Program-made: the position numbers and the translations under genes
Notes under the pieces: generated by a model
The model's input: the letters and a program-made list of their open reading frames with translations, nothing else
What the model was told of the DNA's origin: nothing
Database searches by the model: none
Shown: one piece after another, positions 45,631 through 61,100 of the stretch
Numbering within the stretch: position 1 is the first letter of the stretch
How the letters are laid out: the number at the start of each line of letters is the position of its first letter
Source of the DNA: Pycnopodia helianthoides
Lineage: Eukaryota; Echinodermata; Asteroidea; Forcipulatida; Asteriidae
NCBI GenBank assembly: GCA_032158295.1
Contig: CM063249.1
Coordinates: 14,736,078-14,800,077, forward strand
Length of the DNA stretch: 64,000 nt
Reading direction: 5' to 3'

Positions 45631-46092
45631 CTAAATTAAAGCCAGCCGGACTCCCAGTTCAACCTCAAGATACCGAAAACACGAGTAATACAACGAATTA
45701 CAGATACAGTGATAAGGCAACACAAATTGACACAATGTAGTCAAGAGCACTGTGTGGCGGGAAACTGAAAGTCCACCTTCTTCGAAGTATTTCTGACGAT
45801 GGCGAAACATTAATCTCACAATTTGTTGCTACATTGCGAAGTTATGCAAGAGTATCAGTTTTAGTTATTGAACAAGAAACACCTTAATATATTTTATTGT
45901 TCATTGTAATGAAGAAAACATTGTCGTAAATAAGGAAAAATTGAGATTTACCTTGCTCATTTTTTCCCTCACACGTAGCTCGCCTCGTTGAAAAATCCAT
46001 GTGCGTGTGAAAACGCCTTGGAAGTCCCAGTCTGGCGCCCCTTGGGACGAACAATAAACACGACCATCACATATGAAACGTTGCTCTGTCAT
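45631..46092 (-). CDS. Possible two-exon minus-strand gene, unidentified
   Basis: Seen: exon 1, 46092-45952, starts at ATG and is open for 47 codons (first residues MTEQRFICDGRVYCSSQGAP) to AGCAAG/gtaaat. Exon 2, 45828-45631, follows the acceptor cttcgcaatgtag and is open for 65 codons to TAG. Both are phase 0, the intron is 123 nt, and the product would be 112 residues with basic N-terminal and hydrophobic central parts (RHTVLLTTLCQFVLP). Weak points: the ATG context is poor (cta before ATG), the acceptor has a weak pyrimidine tract, and no domain is recognised. Exon 1 looks more convincing than exon 2. Confidence 0.3.
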
Positions 46093-47806
<1,714 letters not shown>

Positions 47807-47819
47807 TATATATATATAC

Positions 47820-48480
47820 ATACATATTTTTATATATTTTTTATTAACTATGCACAGAAAAATAAACATATAAGTAGGGGCCTATTGCGCAATATAAGTG
47901 TCCATTGTTATTTATCTTAGACGATAATTAGTCGTTAGTATTACACCCCAAATTCATTTAAGGGAAAGAGCACTAATTACTGTAGAATTACCGTAGCGTG
48001 TAGATTTTAAAGAACCGTAAACTTTATGGAGGATTCACTGTGACTGTATGACGTGAATAAAACACGTTTTGTACACAGTGTCCAATCTTCGTGACTTTAC
48101 TGTTACAAGTTTCAAATTGTATTCATAAAAAAAAAATTGTCAGGAACAAAACGCATCCGAACAAATGAATAAAAACCTACCAAAAAACTGAATAATGATC
48201 AAGTGCTGCTTCTCTAGACAAGTACGGTAGCTCTTGCCTGTAGCTGTGATTTGACATGTACATTATCCTAAAGTTTGATGATAACCATTTTGTTATGTTG
48301 AGTGTATACGAAATGCCTTCCGGACACTTTTAAGTGATGAAACATTGAGATGGGCCAATGTGGGGAAAAGGGATCCACAAGCGACGATGAAGTACTTATT
48401 ATTCTTCAGTTTTACCTTTACAGCGATTTGTGAGAACCCTGCTTTCCAACTCCTGCGGAAACAAATCCCCAGGAATGCGA
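47820..48480. other. No supported gene
   Basis: Ordinary AT-rich sequence with no exon or repeat that I can define. Confidence 0.35.
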
Positions 48481-48535
48481 CTCGGGCGGGATTCGAACCC
48501 ACGACCCCTGCATTCTAGAGCAGATATCTTAGAGT
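48481..48535 (-). repeat. tRNA-derived SINE fragment
   Basis: On the minus strand CTGCTCTAGAATGCAG forms an anticodon arm and TGGGTTCGAATCCCGCC a good B-box/T arm. It shares the CTGCTCTAGAATG word with the fossil copies in the 23-38 kb array. Confidence 0.6.
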
Positions 48536-48644
48536 GTGCCCAGTGACAAGAAGAGGCAAGTGAAATAACATTATGGTTTAAACAACTACCATCCCTTGCA
48601 CACACACAAATCCTTGACATTAAATGGGAACCGTGTCATGTGTC

Positions 48645-48886
48645 ACACTCTTAAAACTTCCGGGTCAGAACTGACCTGGATTCCGGGTCCAAGGCCAGGG
48701 GGCCTGACCCATTTCTGGGTCAGGCTGACCCGGAAATTGGTGAACAATTTTTAGTTTGGATTGATTCAATTTGATCAATTTATGGATCATTTTGACAACG
48801 ATTCCGGGTCATACTGACCCAGAAAAGGTCAGGCCCTCTGGGACCTTGAACCGGGTCAATTGACCCAGAAGTTTTTTGTTAGAGTG
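48645..48886. mobile_element. GGGTCA-rich MITE, copy 1
   Basis: Left end CACTCTTAAAACTTCCGGGTC and right end AACCGGGTCAATTGACCCAG then AAGTTTTTTGTTAGAGTG are imperfect inverted repeats. Internally GGGTCA/TGACCC words occur many times in both orientations. A second copy lies at 62550-62751. Confidence 0.7.
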
Positions 48887-50295
48887 CATCCATTATTTGG
48901 GCAAGGTCGTGTCACAGCGGACAAGGCTGGTATCTACATGGAGTCGTCTACGTTGTTCAGCATTTCAAATGATGGATCTATTGATATTATTATTATTGAA
49001 GGCATTTTAGTTCGTGCATTGTCGCAGAATTTAATCACTGGTGAAATCTGCCTGATCCATCTCACTCGACTTTACCTGTGAAATGGAATAGTCCAGTTTT
49101 TACTTCGTAATTACATTCTGCGCAGAATGTACTCTTATGCGTCTTGTGTATTGATTCCCTCGTATATTATGGTGCATAACAACAACAAATCTTGGAATTT
49201 ATTAGCACCGATGCTTCCCAGAAAACCTTAAAATTAGGCCTACTGCACTTTTTAGTTGAAAAAAGTATGTGTTACAGTGATGTAAAATTACTTGCATTGC
49301 ATGACAAATCGTATCCGTTTCATCAAGGGCATCAACATTTAAGGCTGTCGATACCTATGAAATGTGTTTTTATCAAAGGTTTTGTAACTGATACAGTCTA
49401 ATTTTCCAAATGGCGTGCCATTTCTTGAGTGTTATTATCTAAAATAACATCTACAAAACCGATGTTCCATCCCATTATGACAAATCAGCATTAAAGAGAA
49501 CTGGGATGAATGTACTTATCCCAACAAACAGCGGTGTATCTTTCCTTTATGTTTTTTTTTTTAAATATAGTAGCTGTGGTTGTCTGTAAAAAAAAATAAA
49601 TGCAAAAACGTGCCTAGGCTTTCCAAGCAACAATTTCATCACATGCAATGAAGTGGAAAGCTTGACGAAAGCTTGCTGATTGAAATGACTTACTATTCCC
49701 ATAACCAATGCTTAAAATGAGTGTACTCTTTCCACAGCACAGATACACAGTCCCAAGAAGGTTGTTTTTTCCCACGACAAAAAGCTCCATTTTCTTTTAA
49801 AGATTTACGTCTTGTGAGTAACTGAAAAGACTTGAATCCCCAGAAACCAATGGTGTACCGTCTCTTTAATGTTCTTGATGCTGCTGATAACGACATGTAC
49901 GACTTGACCACGAGCCTAGAACACTTCATTTTTATTGCCCTCAGGGGCGTCGGCTGAATGCAGCTTCCTCAGTCGATTACGGTAGAAAATATAAATATTC
50001 ATTTTTAGTCTGAGGTGATACTTCAAAAACAGTGTGAAAAGGGAGGAGGCAGCCTGAAGAGGCACAAGGTTATTTTTATGTCGTTGTTTATCAGAGGAGT
50101 TTAGTAGCGTTGGTGGTTGAAAAATTATGATGATGAAGATGATGATGATGGTGAGTAGGAGAAGGAAGAGGAAGTGACGTAAATTAGTGATGACTTGAGG
50201 AATAATGATTGGTGAAGATGATGACGATGAATAATGACACAGATTGGGATGACATAAAGCTGATGGTCTTTATCAGAGGATCATTTGGAAGTGAA
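48887..50295. other. No supported gene
   Basis: Several open frames of 60-80 codons occur without splice support. A GAT trinucleotide repeat lies at 50127-50151. Confidence 0.35.
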
Positions 50296-50630
50296 TGCAG
50301 TTTTCAATGGAGTTGTTTTTGGAAACGTCGAAGGCACGCCTAAAAAACTACCCTGTTATTTTACGGTTATTTACATGGCAGCATCAACGCCAATAATTAC
50401 CGTAAAATTTACGGTTAACTTAAATGTACCGTAAACGCGGAAATAAACCGTAATTAAATAAGATGCAGTTTTCAAAGGAGTTGTTTTGGAGACGTTGAAG
50501 GCGCTCCCAACGGTCCAGTAGTTATACGGTTATTTACCTGCATGCCAGCATCGATGCAAAATAATAACCGTACACTTACGGCTTTTGTCGATGTACCGTA
50601 CACGGAAATCAAACCTTAATTAGATAACAA
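50296..50630 (+). repeat. Tandem duplication, period 168 bp
   Basis: Copies begin 'tgcagttttcaa' at 50296 and 50464. Both contain 'ggagttgtttt', 'acggttattta' and 'atgtaccgta'. Each copy is rich in opposed TTACGGT and ACCGTAA words that could fold. Confidence 0.7.
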
Positions 50631-53600
50631 CCACCAATAACCGGTTTTGGAGAGAGCACATGATTATTTAAATCGAATACAGTTTATGTGTGAAATTACG
50701 GCAATTGCTTTGCATTTGTGCTGCCAGGCAAAATAATGACTAATATAGCACTTGATTTTGTTTTTTAAAGCGAAGCAGAAAACATGCATTGTCAACTTCC
50801 CTACTGTGGGTTGTGATGACGTTGATTATGTTTGTCAGAACCTTCATAACTCGTATTCACAATTATCACGATCCCCTTCTTCCAGATGTCTCCATCGTCA
50901 TAACCCTTCAATGTCATGAGCTGCCACACGTCCTGCATCCTCTAATCACATTACCATTTATCACCAGGCCTAATTTCAAACAGTAATTTCAAGCACAAAG
51001 TGTTGCTTTTAAAAGGCTTGCCAAGCCTTTCGCCAGAATACCATGTGATGTATTTTTGTTACCGATTTTCATGTTATTTCACGGTTTGCAATGAAAGCAT
51101 CAAAAAGCTGAGCACCATTTTGATATAAACAGAATGAACTAAGGCCCAGGATCGAATTTATTGGTGCTGCTTATACGTGCTTTGCAGAAATGTACACTTA
51201 CGGTGCCCAGAAATCGCCTTTTATTAGGCAGTTGACACCACCGAACGGGAAATAGCGGCCATTAGGCTCGCCATTTGATTGGCTACCAAATTGTGTAGTA
51301 GCAAAACTATTCAGCAATTTGAAAAAGTAAATTTTTTGTATGAAACCTACAATTATAAAGAACCGCATATATTTCAATGAGTGTCACGTAAACACATTTT
51401 TAATTCATTTGGGGCTCTAAAAACCAACAAACTGGCAAATTATCCGTTGCAGAGACGGGATACTTCTTCACTGCTGATGAAGTCGTTCATACTGTTTAAA
51501 TACAATCAGCCCGTAAAAACAGGCTTCAATGTTTACAAAGCGTTGTGTGTAATGGCTTATAAGCGCACAAATTTGTGGTGACCAGCGCCAGCTGAAGTTG
51601 GACCCAACACAATAGGAACTTACTAATGAATTACGACCATCATTAACATGGCCATTCAATTAATTGTATTCCTTTCCCCTTGTTTAATTACACATCGGCG
51701 GTAATACACGTTGATTGTATATCGATTCGTATGACCTTTTTGTATGTGTGGTGCAGCAAATTAGCGAAACTGTGCCACTGTGTACCGACACCATTATCAA
51801 TAATATGGCTTTCATGTTGCTACCAACTTTACCCCTCTCGGACCCCTGCATTGATTGCCATGGTGACGTGTTGCTTCTGTTTGATCAAGTGTTCAACCAT
51901 CGTGAGGAAAGTTTTTGGGATATCACGGTTGAAGGAGACACCGTTAACTGTGACCCTCAACATCATCATTATCATCATCGTTGTCATCCCCCTCCCCCTC
52001 TTCTTCACGGTGTGTATTGATCCTGACTATACCAACTGTTCCGCAGCATGAGGATATTTGGCACACGCGGCATGGACAAACGAGGGCAGCTGCTCGCATG
52101 ACGCTTCACTACATACCGTTGCACCACCGTGTACTGACAATGTGTCCAAGCTTCCACACAAGGGTTGGTGTGCGATCAGGTTCCGTCGCGTAGTACGTAC
52201 CTATCGTCGTGTCCGACTTGCACAAGTTCACTGATACCATAATACTGTTAAACCTGGGACTTGTAGCTATACTTTCAAGGTGTTGCCGTCCTTTGCAGAG
52301 ACAGTTCCATTGCGCGGTGGCGTCCATGGGTTTACGAGGATGATAAACAGAACTGAGTGGTTGATGAATGCTGTAATCTGTCGGTAGATACCAACATGCT
52401 ATTACTAATGAACGCTTTAGCGCAACTTACATGGATCTTACTACTGGAAGGATACAGGATAGGTGAGTCTAAGACCGAAACAAACATTAGTTTGCCGAGC
52501 ATTTCGGGGCGTGGTCCAAAATTTAATTCATTAATGTGGCCCAGCATGATTTTGTAACAGACCACCTCTCAATTGGAGTAATTACTTATTTTAACGTCGT
52601 TAAATGCGTTCATTTTGTGTTTACGTCTTTCACGTGTGCTTTTTTTCCTCCTCGTGCGGCAACCCCTTTCATTGACTGGTTCCGCAGACGTTTTGGGGCA
52701 GTTTCGTCTTTTCCCTCAAGTGGTTTCCTGTTTTTGTCACATATTTCAATGTTTTGGTTCGTGGACCCATGCATCTTTCGAGTTAATGTTCCTCATTTGG
52801 TTGAATGCGTTTTCTCCGGACCAGTGACACACTCTTGTTTTGTTGTTCCCAGTTTTAATACGAAATGAGTATTCGTAAATGCGTAAATGCGTTAATACGT
52901 TACATCGTAAATGCTTAAGTTCCCCACTTTTCTTCGACTTGATGGTGTTGCCTAACCTCATAACATGCCTTCCAAAAGTAAGTTTTTTAACATAAATATA
53001 AGGTTTCACTTGTTGACCTACTTTTATGTAATCAGAACTTTTTGGCTTGGAACAGTCTTCTGCAATAATTCGTTTCATCATTGCTTGTGCAATTTGACGA
53101 ACATAAAGAGACACACCTTTCTCACTAATAAATACAGCTATTTTTAACGTGCTGTGAATATAGAGCTATGGTTTTTCATCGCACAGCTTTACGTTTCTTT
53201 ATCAAATCAATGCATTGCACGTAAAATCGAAGGCCTGTAAGAATAGCTATTACTTGTTGTGCAATAACGTCTGGGAACACGACATTATGGCTGCTGCATG
53301 ATATTTGTTTAAAGATCTTCTTTAGTAAGAATCATCTATGTCGATTTTCACTAATCTAAATCAATGTAAATAAATCGAGGTTGAATATGGAAGAAAGCGT
53401 TTCTTCCGAAAACATGGCAACGATGATGCAATGATGCAGTAAAGCAATAATGCAATGTTTGATATAATCTTTTTATATTTCTAATTTGAACTTCCTTTTG
53501 CATTTTAATGAGGCATAGTATTCTCTTTTTTCTTCTCTAAAAGCTGGTTTTATTCTCACACAGTCCCTGCTTTTTAATGTTATATACAATATAAATCCAT

Positions 53601-56279
53601 TTGACTATTGATTAATTGCTTTTGTTTAGTCTATTTGTTCTTACTGCCAAGAGGTTGGACAGCAGGTCTAGGATCACTATATTTGCATTGTTGTTCTTCT
53701 TTGTTATGGCTGAATAAATAACTGCAACAATAACGTGATGGCCTTTATTCAGTTTATAGTTATAATTCAGTGAACACTCAATCCAAACGCTTTATAAACC
53801 CATTATAGATTCAAATTAACTGAATGGGTTTACATGCTGTGTATGTATATCAATAATCATGTAATCACATGATTAATTCACAAATCTATCCCCACCAATC
53901 TTTCTACGACTATTGATACACGTATGGATTATCATGAAAGATGAAAGACGTGGCGCAGTGAAATGATCAGGATATTTATTAAGATTTTGTTTCTATGTGA
54001 AATATATTATTGGCAAGCACGCTAAAACCTTTGAGGAAATTTGTTCTCAAGCACGATCCTGTTTAATGGCGCAAGAGAAGATTTGTACAAGTTTTTCGTG
54101 TCTCCCGCGAGACAAGAAAACAATTTGCATATATTCTAGGCCTACATGAAACTACATAATATACGCTGCATTTTCAGATATTTCTTCAATAATTACATTC
54201 TCAGTGGTTGATTTAATTATAGTTTGTCCTCAAAACAAGGGGTTGGAATGACTGTCACCAGAAAGGCTTCTCTGTGCCGTTCCATTGAAGGGGATTTTTG
54301 TTTTGAACATTCGCCTTGCAGCAGGCACCTTTTTTGTCTTGTATTCTGATAACTCGCCTCACATACTACATCAATAGGGCCTGCATGGTTCTGTGCTAAT
54401 TAAGTAAAGCAGCAGCGGAAACAAAAGTCCCACGGTGCCAGCTCGAATATCACTCTTTTTTCCGTGTATGGATGACAGCAATCGTTTAAGTTTTCAAGCG
54501 AAACCAAGGGAAATTACCAACCACACTGTGGGTGCGTTTTCATAACCTTAGACTAAATTAGCCGCAGGAAATCCTCAGACACCCTCGACTAGCTATGTCA
54601 ACACACAAATAGATGGACAGGAAAGGAATCATGTCTGTAGTGTCAAGTCGACCTCTGAAGGATTCGCCCAACATCTTCATGTCCAAACGTAAATATCCTC
54701 TGGACCGCTGAGCTCCTCGGGGAGAGGAAACGCAAACAGACTAGGGAGTGGACAAACGGAAGGATTTACGTTTTGATTGTTGCGAGCTGAGGTTGTTGTT
54801 ATACGTATTATGAGCGTTAATAATGAGGGATTTCTGGTAAAAAGTATTCTCAATTTCTAAGAAGTGAGGTCAACGTAAATCAATCCCAATGGAGTAGTTT
54901 TCCAACGTTTCAAGCTTGTGATCAACATTTTATATGATACCGAATGGTGACGTGAGTATTCACAACGCAAAACTGACGTGAAAACCTACGTCATTATTAA
55001 TTGCATCTCAGAATGCAAAAATGTCGGGAGTAATCACACGTAAATGTTGACATGAATAATGTTGGCAACAGTATAACGACTTGGCGCCAAATTGGTGAAT
55101 ACCGATACTTTGCTAAATGTTGATGCATATATCGACGTGAATATTACAAGTCCGTTTTATGATTACACCACCAATAGTATTGCCAGATACACTACCAATA
55201 TCACCGAATTGCGCATAGCTGATGACAAAGATACCTCACAACAGTAGTTTTTGATGAGTAAACTCTTTCCAAGTCACGTGTATCAACAACGTTTCGTCAC
55301 ATTGGGTGTGAAGGAACACCGTACGACTGTTACATGTTCCGTTAGTATTACACGGGCGATTTACTTTTTGAATCTTAATGGGGCTTATTAAGTCAACATT
55401 TTCTCAAGGAAAACAGCAGTACAGTATCTACGTCTAACAGTGATTGTTGTTGTTACTTTAGTAGTGAGAGATTAAATACTATTTTGGGAACTTAGTTATG
55501 TTTATGTTTTTAATATGACGTTTATTCCTTTCAAAGTTTAAGTACAGATTGGTTATCATTGAAAACATTGAATAGTTTCAATTTTGGAGGCTCACTTTCA
55601 AGTTTGCATTAGTGCAATGCTGCAGAGAAATGTTGCCGCCTGAAACATACTCACAGACTCGAGAAATGGGCTTTTGAAGAACACAAAATCACCCTCGCTT
55701 TAATTCCGTTTATCATGACCACATGTAGGCCTTTATGAAAACAACGTGAATCGTTTTTCGTTGGTTTATCTAAAACGTAACCAAATTTGATGAGAATTTT
55801 ACACATTGGTTGTACGGTGTGTTTTGTGGAAACAAGACGATTTGAGTGAATTTACTACAAAGTCAATGTTGTGTTATCCCTTTAAAGTAAAACACACAAA
55901 ATAATTCAAAGTGGTCAATGATCCTGAATTGAGACCGTGTTAAATATATACTGCAGCTGCTTGGGCAGTTGCTGGTTATCCAGCACCAAGGAAAGATAGA
56001 GAAACTAAGCTGACATATTTCCTGATCTTCAGCTGGTATTCCATTTCCGCAGGCTCTAAAGCATCATCAGTATTTACTGAATATTACTGTGTGTACTCCT
56101 GACATATTCCGCGGTTAAAGGGACATCACATCTCATCAATGTATTTTTGATGAGAATAAATGTCCAGTCTTCAGTTTTAAATAAATACACCCAATCATTC
56201 TGGGAAAGTTTCATCAAGATGTAGCGGTCCCAATTAATAAGCAAAAAAAGTATATGTATACATATATATAAAAAACCCA
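50631..56279. other. Long stretch without a supported gene
   Basis: Both strands were read for exons. Open frames at 51680-52051 (plus), 52536-52868 (plus) and 52746-53114 (minus) lack splice sites or homology. The 51960-52010 segment is low-complexity CAT/CCT. A dispersed repeat shared with 1722-1795 lies at 55781-55855. Confidence 0.4.
55781..55855 (+). repeat. Dispersed repeat, second copy
   Basis: Same orientation as 1722-1795, with the shared core TGGTTGTACGGTGTGTTT. Confidence 0.5.
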
Positions 56280-56366
56280 ACAACAACTAACTTACAACAA
56301 CAATAACAACAACAACAACAACAATAACAAAACAAAACAAAAACTACACAACAACAACTGCAACAA
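56280..56366 (+). repeat. (CAA)n microsatellite
   Basis: CAA/AAC repeats with interruptions ('aataac', 'aaacaaaac'). Confidence 0.85.
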
Positions 56367-56500
56367 AGGTACTTTTCCTTTGTCCGATATCAAACTTCAC
56401 ACAGGTTGGTCTTGTGCAGTGTACATTCGAAGAAATTATGCCAAGTTATGCGAAACAAGAATATTAAACACATTAGTGTTTTCAATTACATGTATCATAC

Positions 56501-56875
56501 TTAAAGGAACATTACAGAATTAGTAATTGTATAATATACTTTTCGTCACAGATTTACATAAAACTTCCACGGTCTAATGATGATGATAGTAGAAAACATC
56601 CCTAGAAATATTTCTGTCTGAAATGCCATATTTGATGAGAAATAAATCAAACTAGTTTCCGATTGGAGTTTGTCGCTCATGAGCGTTTTATTCATGCATT
56701 GTATAACACATGCAAATTTATAAACGGTTTTGCACTATTTTCTCGTGACCCAGATGGCCGATCGATCTCAAACTTCTACAGATTTGTCAGTTTATGTATA
56801 TGGTGGATTACATAAAGTGATTACACTGCCATCACTGTTTTGTTAGCAAAAACCAATTCTGTAACGTTCCTTTAA
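56501..56875 (+). mobile_element. TTAA-flanked MITE, copy 2
   Basis: 375 bp, with TTAA at 56501-56504 and 56872-56875 and the same ends as the copy at 42248-42631, in the opposite orientation. No coding capacity. A TTAA target suggests a piggyBac-like mobilising enzyme, but the terminal bases are not the usual CCC of that group. Confidence 0.75.
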
Positions 56876-57539
56876 GGAGAGATGCATGATACACCACATT
56901 TAATGGTTTTTCTGATGAGGAAGATTTTTCAAAAGATTGAATTTCTACAGAACCGAAGACAAATATCAGAAACAGTTCCAAAAGAACTGACTCTTTATAT
57001 TGTTATTACCTTTAAATGCAAAATGAAAGCATTTGTATACACTACGGTGGCCCTTAAAAGCTAAGTACATTGAACCAGTTCACGTAGCTCCGTATTAACC
57101 CTTTAAATGCTGCCGTGTGCCACCGAATCACTCGCAAAACTGTCCGGGGGACATAAGCGTCATGCCCCGGCACTGAATGGTGAACGTGACGGTTCAGCAC
57201 TATCACCAGGGAAACACAAAGCTCACGGGCATGAGCTGACTTAAGTGAAGTAGTTTGCCTTCTCGATTGCTTGGAAATAGTGATTTCACTTGAACGCACA
57301 CACATAAAGTTATGATTTAATCAAATTTGGTTCAAATGATTTACTCGTCCAAACTAATTATTCTACTTCAGGTAGTTATGGGAAGTCATCATATAACATC
57401 GCGTGTATCTTGGTCAGGATGACTCAACCTACATTCCAACTACATCATCACCCGACCGCCCCCCGCAAAAAAATAAAATAATAAAATTGATAATAATGAT
57501 AAATAAATAAACAAAATATCACCGTGTACTCAACCTCAC
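56876..57539. other. No supported gene
   Basis: An 83-codon minus-strand frame at 57054-57305 has no splice or homology support. Nothing else is seen. Confidence 0.35.
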
Positions 57540-58170
57540 TCTGAGTTGAAGTACTTGCCTTCGTATCTATTTTTCCACTTAACTGATACTCGCGATGCTC
57601 GTTGAACCTTAGATTCCAGTGCTCGTATTGAGCCTCATTTTCTATTCGCACTTGAACTCGTACTGAAAAATGAGTACTAAAACCCACCTGAGATTTTAGC
57701 ACTCCCACACGGGCTCAAATATCCCTTTCTATAATTATTGCAGTATACTCAATCATTGAGTATCCACTTTCTCTTTTTGAACTCATAATCAAACTGATAA
57801 ACGGTATTGAACATCCAAGGTGTTGGCACTCAGGCTCAAAATATCAGTTTGCAGATTTTAGTAGACCTAATCTTTGAATACCATTTTTCTTTACTCACAC
57901 TCGTACTTGTACACGTACTGGAGATCAGTACGTGCGGGCTCACATACGGGCTCAAATATCACTTTGGAGATTTTAGTTCTAGGCCGCCCTTATTATTTGA
58001 ATGCCCTTTTACTGTATATGCGCACTACTCGTACTTAAGCAAATATATTAAAATACCACCCAGTGCTTCGGTACACACTTGGGCTAAAATACCTTTTCTG
58101 TATTCAGTCTTGTACGGTACTCACTAAAGCAAATGTACACACTAAAGCAAATACTATAAAGCAAAACTTC
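57540..58170 (+). repeat. Diverged tandem repeat, ~115-135 bp
   Basis: Variants of 'cacacgggctcaaatatc' lie near 57708, 57826, 57944 and 58075, followed at most copies by 'agattttag' and separated by 'actcgtacttg'-type words. Old and irregular. Confidence 0.6.
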
Positions 58171-61100
58171 TCGTTATAGCCGTACTCACGAAAATGTTCT
58201 CAAGTATTTCTCGCCGAAGCGTCATTTCCAGCGAGATATTTTGTGCATCAAATTTGACCTGATTAATTTTTGGCAATCATTAAATAAACGTAGGCTACAG
58301 ACCTAAGTCGTAAGATCTTTTCTTCAGTAATGAACCTTTCGAGCCTAATACGGACCTAGTAATCATCTCCAATTAACCGGAAGCCAAAACCCACCAGGCA
58401 AACAATGACAATTAATTATTTATAAGCTTCACAAAACCCGTTTTAATTCAAAGGTAGAGGGGGAAAAAAACAAGCGGTTGTGATTAGTCGGTTTTTTAAT
58501 TATTTATAACTCAAGTTCCTATTTACGGCATTAGCCGTTTCATTAAACTTTCATTAATCGTCAGTCGGGTTCACGAGTGCATGTAACACTGTGTTCGTTC
58601 GTGGGTAATGCCTTCAATTTGAATTGGGGAAAAATACAGTGTTTTTCTTACTCCCGGGGTGTCCACTGAAAGTGGGTTGCGTGCAGTTAAAGAATAGCGT
58701 AGGTGAAATAAATTTGGGTGAAACGACTACGGGCGTGCACGCTGTCTTTGAATCAAGATAAGGTACGATATCTGATTTTCTGAATGAGCTATGTTGGCAA
58801 CCCAAACACGTGTTCAAGTCTTGGGTGGTATCTTCTTTATGACTCAAGATCAAGTATTGCTCAGAGAAGAGGGCTACAATATTTACATTTGGAGGTCTTC
58901 TAAAGCTCGGTATTTTGTTCGAGTTTCTAAATTGTTTCTGTGGAGAATCGGTACTGGAATGAATTCAGAATTAGCCTCATATTGAAACTGAACACTTACC
59001 AGTCCTGTTTCTTTGTCTTTATTAACTTTGCTATAAGGAGGTAGACCAAACATTTGCAATTAACGCAACTTTTTACTTGGATCGTTTTTGTGATATGACT
59101 AAAAACACCCTCTGTTGTATGATATCTTTAACCTGCTCTCTGCTATGTGTCGTACCACGGAGACTCGTGGAGGTACGACCAAAAGCAAAGACCGTCGTTC
59201 CACTTGACAAGTGCTTCATTACCTACGGGTAAGTTTCCAGCTCGTTGCCGGCTGGTCTGCCGTATTGCTCGGGGCAACTTTTGAGGATTGTCTCGGCGGA
59301 CAGGTCTGTCTTGAGGTGGTGTTTGTGGGGGAAATTATCGGAGTCTTATTTGTCCACTTGTTTATGATTATTATTGAGTTTTGATGTCGGCTTGCTTTGT
59401 GGTTTGACGCACAGTACAAGTACCTCATCAGTATATTTACTGGGTGTGACAGACGACTGGGTGGGTTGACCAGCACATCGCGGACTACAAAGCAACAAAA
59501 ACAACGTGGGATTTTTTTAATCAATGGTTATGGTTATACATTGTCTTGGTGAAACGGGGCAGTCCTCAATAAAATATTAAATTCGCACAAATAATGTTTC
59601 TATTTTAATTTCAAAAAGCAAAATTAACGTTAAGATCCCCGTTTTCAGCTAGTGAAAAGTTTTCTCCAAGTTTATCCATTGTGTTTATTATATATATATA
59701 TATATGTTTTGATTCAGAGAAATGAGAATAATTAGTATAGAGTTACTACAAAAACACAAGCACGTGGGTGTTTAGTGTGAGGTATTTTGTGCACGGATCG
59801 TGAGTAGACCTTTATCATACTAACACAGTCCTTCTCGTGTTCTCCGTCTTCATTGTATAATGAGACAGTCATTGACCAAAGAGAAACCAGACTAATTTGT
59901 CCTTGCAACCTCGGTCTGGTTGTTTTAAGAAACAAAATAAATATATGGAGAAATACTGAGTTTTTAATGGATGAGCTGAAAATGTTGTCAAATTGAAGCA
60001 TTAATGTTTTATTTTTAGGTTCTAGATAATGTATGTTTAAAAAATCGGTGTAGACTGGAAATTTAAATTTGTTGTATGTAGTGAAAATCTGGCGATGTAT
60101 CTTTAATTTATTCAAACAGTCGATCTGTCACTTGGAATATTCGTCTATATTGTTGCATGTAGGCTACACATGTTGCAAATCGCGCGGGCATCGTTAATGG
60201 CAGTTCCATCTGGGGGATAAATCTCCCCTGAATAACCCCCCATTTGTGGCAACATTATTCAATTACTGGGATCGATACCTACAAATAGACAAACACACTG
60301 TCGGAGGGCTTTGATTCAATTACGGTTATTCGCTCCAGTGACTCTGCAAGGTTAGGCCCGCACGGGAATCGATACTGGGTTGTTTATCCCTGCAACTATT
60401 GGTTTGACGCGCGTGTTTGGGTTTTGTTTGGAATTGCTGCCGGTATTGTATCTCATTGTGGAGGTATTACATTTTGTTTGCTTTGTTTATCAAAAGAAAA
60501 TGGGTCAGTTCAATAATATTACACTTTATTAAAAGATCATCGTTCAATTGTAATAACAGATTCATAGTTTTTCTACAAGCGATTGCACGTCAACCTTTTA
60601 GGGGGCCTGCGTAATTTTGGCCTGCGTGAGTTTGTATTTCTCCTGTTGACACCCCTTTTGGGGAAGGGTGGGACTGGGTGGACGATTGGGAATATGTTCT
60701 GTAATAATTTCTTCAGGGTAAGAAACACTTCAAGCACAATGTTAAAGACAACTAATGTTTTGTATTATTCCGTAGGGCCCCACTATGATAAATGTTTTAA
60801 CCTTTAGTTTTTAAAGGGAGGACTTCAACTCGAATTTTTGTTCTCACCTCTTCTGACCCTGTTTGGAACCCTGACTTGGACCGAAGCCTTGCATGTGTTT
60901 TTTTCAGTCACTATACCTGCATGATTACATGAGTTTTCCCCGAGATTTGTAGTCACCGTCCTCTATCTACACTGGTATCTTCAGGCCAGATGGTTAAAGT
61001 GCGAGTCATTTTCGAGAACCTCTTGGTAGCATCGCCTGAAAGATTCTAAAATAATAAACAACCAGTAAAATTAATTTAATAAACATAACAGGGTCGGGTT

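Noticed and set aside
51680..52051. 123-codon plus-strand frame with hydrophobic runs
   Set aside because: Its end is low-complexity CAT/CCT sequence, a second frame is open over the same stretch, and no splice sites or recognisable domain support it.
52536..52868. 110-codon plus-strand frame rich in Phe
   Set aside because: It overlaps the minus-strand frame above and looks like T-rich sequence read in an open frame.
52746..53114. 122-codon minus-strand frame, partly protein-like (RQIAQAMMKRIIAEDCSKPK)
   Set aside because: Its second half degrades, no good acceptor precedes it and no domain is recognised. It could be an exon remnant but I could not support it.
57054..57305. 83-codon minus-strand frame
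   Set aside because: No domain, no splice partner, and no repeated pattern showing constraint.
59149..59179. GTCGTACC...GGTACGAC mini-palindrome
   Set aside because: Eight-base arms with a 15-base spacer can occur by chance in a window this long.
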